The notes under the pieces were generated by a model, which was not told where the DNA came from, did not search any database, and worked only from the letters and a program-made list of their open reading frames with translations. Positions 16,790 to 21,394 of a stretch of 21,394 bases of DNA are shown here, piece after piece. Made by a program: the position numbers and the translations under genes. Source of the stretch: DATGUN01 sp035301285 (GTDB lineage: Bacteria > Bacillota > Bacilli > Bacillales > Amphibacillaceae); the NCBI GenBank assembly GCA_035301285.1, contig DATGUN010000016.1, positions 1 to 21,394 of the forward strand. The letters run 5' to 3'. Within the stretch, counting starts at the first letter, position 1, and the number at the start of each line of letters is the position of its first letter.

Positions 16790-18103
16790 ATGCCGTTATT
16801 CGAAAAGTTACAGGCGCAACAAGAACAAATCGCAATCATCGGCCTCGGTTACGTCGGCTTGCCGCTCGCCGTCGAACTTGCCGAAAAGTATTCTGTCGTC
16901 GGATTCGATATCAATAAAGACAAAATCGCTACATATAAGAATGGGACGGATGTAACCCATGAAGTCGGAAATAAACGATTAGCGGATTCCACGATCACAT
17001 TCACAGATAGCGTGGATTCACTCAGATCATGCAAATGGTTCATCATCGCTGTTCCCACACCGATCAATGATGATAAAACACCTGATTTATCGCCTGTCAT
17101 CACTGCTAGCGAAATGGTGGGTGAACAATTAAGCGCAGGATCCATCGTCGTATTCGAATCAACCGTCTATCCAGGAACGACCGAGGAAATCTGCATTCCC
17201 ATTTTAGAAGAAAGATCTGGACTGAAAATCGGCAGGGACTTTAAGGTCGGGTACTCTCCGGAACGGATCAACCCCGGGGACAGCATGAATACATTGACCA
17301 ATATCACAAAAATCGTATCCAGCACCGATCAGACAGGACTTGACGAAATAGCCGCATTATACGATTCCATCATTGATGCCGGTATCCATATGGCAGATAC
17401 GATAAAAATTGCCGAAGCGGCAAAAGTCATTGAAAATGCACAACGGGATATCAATATCGCTTTTGCAAATGAACTCGCCATGATCTGTCATAAAATGGGC
17501 ATCCATACGAAATCGGTCTTGCAAGCTGCCGCGACAAAATGGAATTTCCTTGAATTCACACCAGGGCTCGTCGGTGGCCACTGCATCGGTGTTGACCCCT
17601 ACTATTTCACATATAAAGCCGAGCAACTCGGGTATCATTCCCAGATCATTCTAGCAGGCAGAAAAATAAATGATGATATGGGGAAGTATATCGCCAGTCA
17701 TAGTATCAAAAAAATGATCCAAGCCAAACAGCATATCGCAGGCGGCCGAGTTGCCGTTTTAGGGATCACGTTCAAGGAAAACGTTGCAGATGTACGGAAT
17801 TCAAAAGTGATTGATATTATCAACGAGCTGAAGGATTACGGCTTGGATGTCATTGTCCACGACCCCATTGCAGATGCCGATGACGTCCGGGATACATTTT
17901 CGATTGATTTAGTCGACGCCGACGCTATAAATGATGTCGACAGTATCATTGTTGCGGTCCCACATCACCTATTCAAACATTCTTATGACGTTGCGACATT
18001 TGACCGCTGGTTCAGAAGTGACACCAACGTGTTCATTGATGTCAAAAGTGCATACGACAAGGAAACGCTTGAACGTCATGGATATTTTTATTGGAGCTTG
18101 TAA
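16790..18103 (+). CDS. UDP-N-acetylhexosamine 6-dehydrogenase (TviB/WbpO-like nucleotide sugar dehydrogenase)
   Basis: This 437-residue enzyme starts at ATG 16790, which has AAAGGA 9 bases upstream; ATGs at 16760 and 16766 lack such a site. It oxidises C6 of a UDP-sugar to a carboxylate with two NAD+. Visible features: the Rossmann motif GLGYVG at 18-23 with the acidic strand end VVGFDIN, AVPTPIN (87-93), ESTVYPGTTEE, GYSPERINPGD, AKVIENAQRDINIA (211-224), and the catalytic Cys265 in GLVGGHCIGVDPYY. The C-terminal UDP-binding domain shows GITFKENVADVRNSK. The pattern matches the TviB/WbpO subgroup, which makes UDP-GlcNAcA or UDP-GalNAcA, better than UDP-glucose dehydrogenases. It is the only plus-strand gene here and is divergent from the operon. 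It probably supplies the acidic sugar whose carboxyl could be the acceptor for the ATP-grasp ligases; that link is inference. Confidence 0.92.
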   Translation: MPLFEKLQAQQEQIAIIGLGYVGLPLAVELAEKYSVVGFDINKDKIATYKNGTDVTHEVGNKRLADSTITFTDSVDSLRSCKWFIIAVPTPINDDKTPDLSPVITASEMVGEQLSAGSIVVFESTVYPGTTEEICIPILEERSGLKIGRDFKVGYSPERINPGDSMNTLTNITKIVSSTDQTGLDEIAALYDSIIDAGIHMADTIKIAEAAKVIENAQRDINIAFANELAMICHKMGIHTKSVLQAAATKWNFLEFTPGLVGGHCIGVDPYYFTYKAEQLGYHSQIILAGRKINDDMGKYIASHSIKKMIQAKQHIAGGRVAVLGITFKENVADVRNSKVIDIINELKDYGLDVIVHDPIADADDVRDTFSIDLVDADAINDVDSIIVAVPHHLFKHSYDVATFDRWFRSDTNVFIDVKSAYDKETLERHGYFYWSL

Positions 18104-18223
18104 CGATAGACGATGAGGCAGATGTGTGGTGTGGTGGGAGCGCGGGGTGGGGATTCTTTGGTGTGAAGGTGCGTCATGTGGCGAGGTAGGCAAGCGCGCG
18201 AAGAAAGATCGATATAAACATGA
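18104..18223. other. G-rich non-coding stretch downstream of the dehydrogenase gene
   Basis: Between the dehydrogenase stop and the terminator hairpin lies a segment dominated by GTGGTGGG- and GCGCGCG-like runs on the plus strand. No frame has a ribosome binding site. It could be a degenerate relative of the 21-bp repeats near 20850, but no clear unit can be aligned by eye. Confidence 0.3.
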
Positions 18224-18262
18224 AAAAGGAACCTGCGCCTTATTGGGCAACACGTTCCTTTT
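18224..18262. terminator. Bidirectional Rho-independent terminator
   Basis: A 9-bp perfect stem, AAAAGGAAC (18224-18232) with GTTCCTTTT (18254-18262), encloses a second small stem (GCC/GGC). On the plus strand it ends in TTTT and would stop the dehydrogenase transcript; on the minus strand it is followed by TTTTTC and would stop the convergent BsuPI-domain gene. Confidence 0.75.
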
Positions 18263-18338
18263 ACAGCATCGCTTGGCAGAGTGTCGATCCATGACAATGC
18301 AGATGAATGATTAGGTCCACAACGGACGGCTTCTTTTA

Positions 18339-18851
18339 TCAGTCAACTGTGAAATCGGCACTCAATTTTTCATCGGAATACCCTTTCGCAGCCAGCATCA
18401 TCGTTATCGTATAATCACCCTTATCCAGTTCAGGCAATGCGACATCAAACGTTTTCTGTTCATCGGGTTCGAGCGCAATTTCCTGGACAACCTGCATATA
18501 CGATTTTTCATCTGATTCACGGTAAATTTCGTCATCCTTTTCATCGGTTATGTAAAAGTCATATTTCATGCTCGATCCGAATTCCAGTTTGATATCTTCA
18601 TCATCTGTGTTTTTTACCGTCAATTTAAAATCCGCCTTATCAGCATCTTCACTATTTTCAAGTACCCGTTTCAACGAAAGTTTCACCTTTTCCGTTTCCC
18701 CGTCACCATGATTGGATTCAACTTTTTTATCCGCCACTTTCTCCTCCTTTTTTGGACTGAACATTCCTACATCTGAATGATTAAAAAACAAAAAATACAC
18801 ACCCACAGCAATAATTATCAATGATATGATTTCAAATAGATATTTTTTCAA
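18339..18851 (-). CDS. Membrane-anchored BsuPI-domain protein
   Basis: A 170-residue protein from a TTG at 18851 that has GGAG 8 bases upstream and gives MKKYLFEIISLII; a GTG at 18860 is too close to that site. One hydrophobic segment (about residues 4-24) is followed by an acidic, lysine-rich linker, so the domain should face outside, as a signal anchor or uncleaved signal peptide; there is no lipobox cysteine. The C-terminal 100 residues fit the BsuPI fold (intracellular proteinase inhibitor of Bacillus): ADFKLTVKNTDDEDIKLEF, SSMKYDFYITDEKDDEIYR, ALEPDEQKTFDVAL and GDYTITMMLAAKGY. In B. subtilis the founding protein is cytoplasmic, so a membrane-bound form suggests another role, perhaps adhesion-like or protease control at the surface. 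It is convergent with the dehydrogenase gene and shares its terminator. The 200 or so bases upstream hold no convincing promoter. Confidence 0.75.
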   Translation of the reverse strand: MKKYLFEIISLIIIAVGVYFLFFNHSDVGMFSPKKEEKVADKKVESNHGDGETEKVKLSLKRVLENSEDADKADFKLTVKNTDDEDIKLEFGSSMKYDFYITDEKDDEIYRESDEKSYMQVVQEIALEPDEQKTFDVALPELDKGDYTITMMLAAKGYSDEKLSADFTVD

Positions 18852-19076
18852 AGCCCCCACTCCAAAATATTTTATGATGTTGTTAAATATTTCCTTATTC
18901 TGAATATACCCGTTTTTTTACAAATGAATCATTTTTAGAGCGAGAAAACAGAAAGTCTAGGATTATGCTGGAGCGGAACAGATATTTACATGTCTCCATT
19001 AAACAGGGCTTTAGAATATCTGGAATAAATATGGAATGATGCACTTTCATCTGACAACGTTCGAATATCGATAAGA

Positions 19077-19112
19077 AAAGACCTGGCACATTATATGGTA
19101 TGCCAGGTCTTT
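19077..19112 (-). terminator. Rho-independent terminator of the APC permease gene
   Basis: A perfect 12-bp stem, AAAGACCTGGCA (19077-19088) with TGCCAGGTCTTT (19101-19112), and a 12-base loop lie 10 bases after the permease stop. On the minus strand the stem runs into TTTTCTTAT. Confidence 0.85.
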
Positions 19113-19122
19113 CAGTGATTTT

Positions 19123-20598
19123 TTACTTATTTTTTGCAACGATCTCTTCTTCACCTAAAATCAGATGGTTCATTTTTTTACGTGGAATCTTGTGAAATTC
19201 GGATCTGCGAATGACATAAAAGATTAATCCCAATATGACCCACGCGACAAGTGCAATACGCGATTCGATTCCGAGAAATGCTGGTGACCCTGGAACCAAT
19301 AATAAGCCGATAAATATCAAACCGGCAACAGCACCGAGTCCAGCAATGATTTTTTTAAAGGGTGATACGACATGTTTTTCCGGATTGAACGTTCCTTCAC
19401 GAGAGAATTTATACAATGTGAACGCCGTAAAACATGTGTAAAAATAAGCAATCGATACACCGATCGATGACATGTCAACCACCCACAGCAGCGCTTCACG
19501 CCCAAACCATGGTGCGAACATCGACACAATCACCGTAAAAATAATCGCGATATGCGGTGTTTTATACTTTTTGTGCAACTTCGAAAACGCATCCGGTATA
19601 ATTTTAGCACGGGACATGGCAAATAACAGACGACTCGTTGAAATGATAAAGCCATTTAACCCGGTAAACACACCCATCGTCAAAGCCAGCACTAAAATAG
19701 CAAGTCCAAGAGATCCAAGAACCTCTTGAATGGCCGCCCCGGTACCCCATGTTTCATGTGCATTGACAAGTTGCTCCCAAGGATGTGTCATAGCTGTTGC
19801 GGAAATCATGAATGCATACAGCAAGGCAGCAAAGAAAATCGCTAAAATAATCAATGTGAATGCTTTTTTACTTGAAAAATCAAACTCCTCCGCTGCTTGT
19901 GGAACATTATCAAATCCGACATATGCCCACGGCGCGATCGCAACAATGGAAATAATCGCTGCAAACGCGGATTTCTCCGTCGTGAATAGTGGCTGCATGT
20001 TTTCGATTCCCGCTCCAGGACTTGCCCCAACCCAGAACGTGATAATCAAAACACCCGCCAACATGATGACACAAAAAACAAATTGTACGCGCCCAGTCAG
20101 GCCCGTCCCTCTAATATTCAAATAGCCAAAGACGATCAATGCGAGCGATGCAAAAATAATTTCCATACCGTATACATCCCAGCCGGCAATTTCATATAAG
20201 TGCAGGTTTTCGAGCACCGCCGGGAAAACAAATTTAAAAACAAGCGCAAAAGCCGAAGCATTAAGGGCAACGATACAAATATACCCCAGCGTCAAAAACC
20301 AACCGGCGATAAATGCGTGTGTCCTCCCCAAGCTTATGTAAGAATAGGCAAATTCTCCACCCGATACAGGAAAACTTTTAATCAAAAATCCATAACTGAC
20401 CGCAATTAACATCATCAGTAAAGCACCAATGCTGAAACCGATAATGACGCCTAATGGCCCGACACCTGCCATCCATTCCGTCGGCTGGACAAAGGCACCC
20501 CAACCAATCGACGACCCAAGAGCAATCGCCCAGACCCAATGCGGCTTAAGCGTTTTTTCAAGTGTTGTTCGCTCTGACTTTGATGTTTTCGAGCTCAT
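19123..20598 (-). CDS. APC-family amino acid or amine permease
   Basis: This 491-residue protein starts at ATG 20598 with AAGGAG 7 bases upstream. It is very hydrophobic, with about 12 predicted membrane helices and cytoplasmic ends (lysine-rich C-terminus). Family features: the substrate-binding unwound first helix ALGSSIGWGAFVQPTEW, the conserved GGEFAYSYISLGRTHAFIAGW after helix 2, and WAYVGFDNVPQAAEEF in helix 6. A length near 490 is normal for the APC superfamily. Substrate is not predictable; amino acids, polyamines or ethanolamine are all possible. It is a single-gene unit with its own promoter candidate and terminator, so a functional link to the polysaccharide operon is not indicated, although import of an amino acid for ligation is conceivable. 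Confidence 0.88.
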   Translation of the reverse strand: MSSKTSKSERTTLEKTLKPHWVWAIALGSSIGWGAFVQPTEWMAGVGPLGVIIGFSIGALLMMLIAVSYGFLIKSFPVSGGEFAYSYISLGRTHAFIAGWFLTLGYICIVALNASAFALVFKFVFPAVLENLHLYEIAGWDVYGMEIIFASLALIVFGYLNIRGTGLTGRVQFVFCVIMLAGVLIITFWVGASPGAGIENMQPLFTTEKSAFAAIISIVAIAPWAYVGFDNVPQAAEEFDFSSKKAFTLIILAIFFAALLYAFMISATAMTHPWEQLVNAHETWGTGAAIQEVLGSLGLAILVLALTMGVFTGLNGFIISTSRLLFAMSRAKIIPDAFSKLHKKYKTPHIAIIFTVIVSMFAPWFGREALLWVVDMSSIGVSIAYFYTCFTAFTLYKFSREGTFNPEKHVVSPFKKIIAGLGAVAGLIFIGLLLVPGSPAFLGIESRIALVAWVILGLIFYVIRRSEFHKIPRKKMNHLILGEEEIVAKNK

Positions 20599-20637
20599 GT
20601 TTCATCTCCTTCTCCTTCTTTTAAAGCGTATTCATTA

Positions 20638-20666
20638 TTTATATCAAAAATCTGTTTTATCCGCAA
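20638..20666 (-). promoter_or_regulatory. Possible promoter of the APC permease gene
   Basis: On the minus strand TTGCGG (20666-20661) is followed after 17 bases by TATAAA (20643-20638), giving a short leader of about 30 bases to the ATG at 20598. The -35 box matches consensus at only 3 of 6 positions. Confidence 0.35.
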
Positions 20667-20846
20667 TTTTCGACCTTTGTCCTTATAGCCTGTAAATACG
20701 CGTGTGTATGAAGTAATACCACAGAAAATGACCCCACATGTAAATTTTGCGTGAATATTAGGGAATTTGGGAAGAAGAAACAGATGAAAGATTAAAAAAG
20801 GATATCGCGCAAGACCGAAATGCAAGTTCCGCATAGGGGATTGTAC

Positions 20847-20909
20847 GATTTCAGGGTGAGGGCGCGCGCTTCCAGGATGAGGACACGCGATGTCGGGGCG
20901 AGGGCGCGC
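20847..20909. repeat. Three tandem imperfect 21-bp G-rich repeats
   Basis: Three contiguous 21-base units (20847-20867, 20868-20888, 20889-20909) are followed by a partial fourth start (GATTCC). Each unit begins GAT or GCT and ends with a G-rich core GAGGGCGCGC, or GAGGACACGC in the middle copy. There are no spacers, so this is not a CRISPR array. The 396 bases between the permease start and the sulfotransferase end hold only this array, a promoter candidate and a terminator. A unit length divisible by three would keep a reading frame, but no gene signals surround it. Confidence 0.8.
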
Positions 20910-20933
20910 GATTCCATTTTATAAAACGATAAA

Positions 20934-20961
20934 ACCCCGGGAGTTCAGCACTACCCGGGGT
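20934..20961 (-). terminator. Rho-independent terminator downstream of the sulfotransferase gene
   Basis: A perfect 8-bp GC-rich stem, ACCCCGGG (20934-20941) with CCCGGGGT (20954-20961), and a 12-base loop, 33 bases after the sulfotransferase stop. On the minus strand the stem is followed by the T-rich tail TTTATCGTTTTAT. Confidence 0.8.
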
Positions 20962-20994
20962 CTTGATATGGCATGTCATATCGCATTGTTTATG

Positions 20995-21394
20995 TTATTC
21001 AGGGTCACTGAATTGAAAATCCCAATTATCATCAGGGTATAACGGCAATCGATAAGCGCGATAGATATATCGTTTTTCCTCGAATTTTGGTGTGGCTACT
21101 TCAAATACGACTTCGGGATCATCTTCGCCGGTTACTTCGACAATTCGGCTCATTTTCATTCCGTCATCGCTTTCGATGGCTCCTGAGGTCACGAGTCTAT
21201 TTTCCGTATCGAACAAATATTGGGCGTTGCCGATGATATCCGAGAAGAAATCTGTTCCACGGTCTTCACCGTATGCCCACACCTCTTCAACTGTCTTTTC
21301 TTTCTCATTGATACGGTATTGGACGGCGCGGCTGTAAGTATCGCTCACTTCCTCGTCACCTCTCGTAATGACGGTATTATTATCAAAAAGGAGC
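20995..21394 (-). CDS. Arylsulfate sulfotransferase (ASST family), C-terminal part, cut by right window edge
   Basis: About 132 C-terminal residues are visible; the frame stays open to the last base, so the GTG at 21348 is an internal valine codon rather than the start. The tail matches the end of ASST-family beta-propeller enzymes: LLFDNN, then YSRAVQYRINEKEKTVEEVW, AYGEDRGTDFFSDIIGNAQYL, a TGAI/ESDDG loop, RIVEVTGEDDPEVVFEV and YRAYRLPLYPDD. These enzymes move sulfate from a phenolic sulfate ester to another phenol without PAPS and are usually extracytoplasmic. The catalytic histidines lie outside the window. A terminator follows the stop. Confidence 0.72.
   Translation of the reverse strand, partial: LLFDNNTVITRGDEEVSDTYSRAVQYRINEKEKTVEEVWAYGEDRGTDFFSDIIGNAQYLFDTENRLVTSGAIESDDGMKMSRIVEVTGEDDPEVVFEVATPKFEEKRYIYRAYRLPLYPDDNWDFQFSDPE

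Noticed and set aside
18305..18335. Short hairpin GTCC/GGAC just after the BsuPI-domain gene as its terminator
   Set aside because: The stem is only 4 to 5 bp and lacks a T-run on the minus strand; the strong hairpin at 18224-18262 is the better candidate.
18895..19089. Minus-strand open frame of 64 codons between the BsuPI-domain gene and the permease terminator
   Set aside because: It runs into the terminator hairpin, has no clear ribosome binding site and no recognisable motif; I see no gene in this stretch.
20595..20834. Minus-strand open frame of 79 codons overlapping the permease start
   Set aside because: It covers the permease ribosome binding site and promoter candidate, has no site of its own, and its sequence looks like translated AT-rich intergenic DNA.
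20847..20915. CRISPR array
   Set aside because: The units are contiguous without spacers, only 21 bases long and imperfect, and no cas gene is present.

Overview
This window looks like a chromosomal segment of a low-to-mid G+C Gram-positive bacterium of the Bacillaceae type. The evidence is strong AGGAGG-like ribosome binding sites, some GTG and TTG starts, TagG/TagH-style export genes, a BsuPI-domain protein and a TupA-like ATP-grasp enzyme. A halophilic or alkaliphilic lifestyle is possible, because TupA is the founding enzyme of the teichuronopeptide wall polymer of an alkaliphilic Bacillus, but this is inference.

Region 1 (positions 1 to about 16470, all minus strand) reads as one long operon, transcribed right to left from a promoter near 16445-16473. 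In transcription order it encodes two GT4 glycosyltransferases, a GT2 glycosyltransferase, an ABC-2 permease (Wzm/TagG-like), an ATPase with two complete nucleotide-binding domains in one chain (Wzt/TagH-like), two paralogous large GT2+GT-B glycosyltransferases, a TupA-like ATP-grasp protein, and at least three tandem paralogous CphA/GshAB-like ATP-grasp proteins. The last of these runs off the left edge. The two complete members of this trio carry a C-terminal acylphosphatase-like domain whose catalytic arginine is replaced by histidine, followed by a basic S-x-SWK-x-T-x-P-x-R tail.

Region 2 (16382-18338) holds the divergent intergenic region, a plus-strand UDP-HexNAc 6-dehydrogenase (TviB/WbpO-like) that would supply a uronic-acid sugar nucleotide, and a terminator shared with the convergent neighbour. 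Region 3 (18339-21394, minus strand) holds a membrane-anchored BsuPI-domain protein, an APC-family amino acid or amine permease with its own terminator, a short array of 21-bp G-rich repeats, a terminator, and the C-terminal part of an arylsulfate sulfotransferase cut by the right edge.

Working model (inference): the glycosyltransferases assemble an acidic polysaccharide using a uronic sugar from the dehydrogenase, the ABC pair exports it, and four or more ATP-grasp ligases attach amino acids or a peptide to its carboxyl groups or build such a side chain. The result would be a teichuronopeptide-like wall glycopolymer. No priming transferase, Wzy polymerase or LCP ligase is visible here. No rRNA, tRNA, CRISPR array, insertion sequence or phage gene was found.
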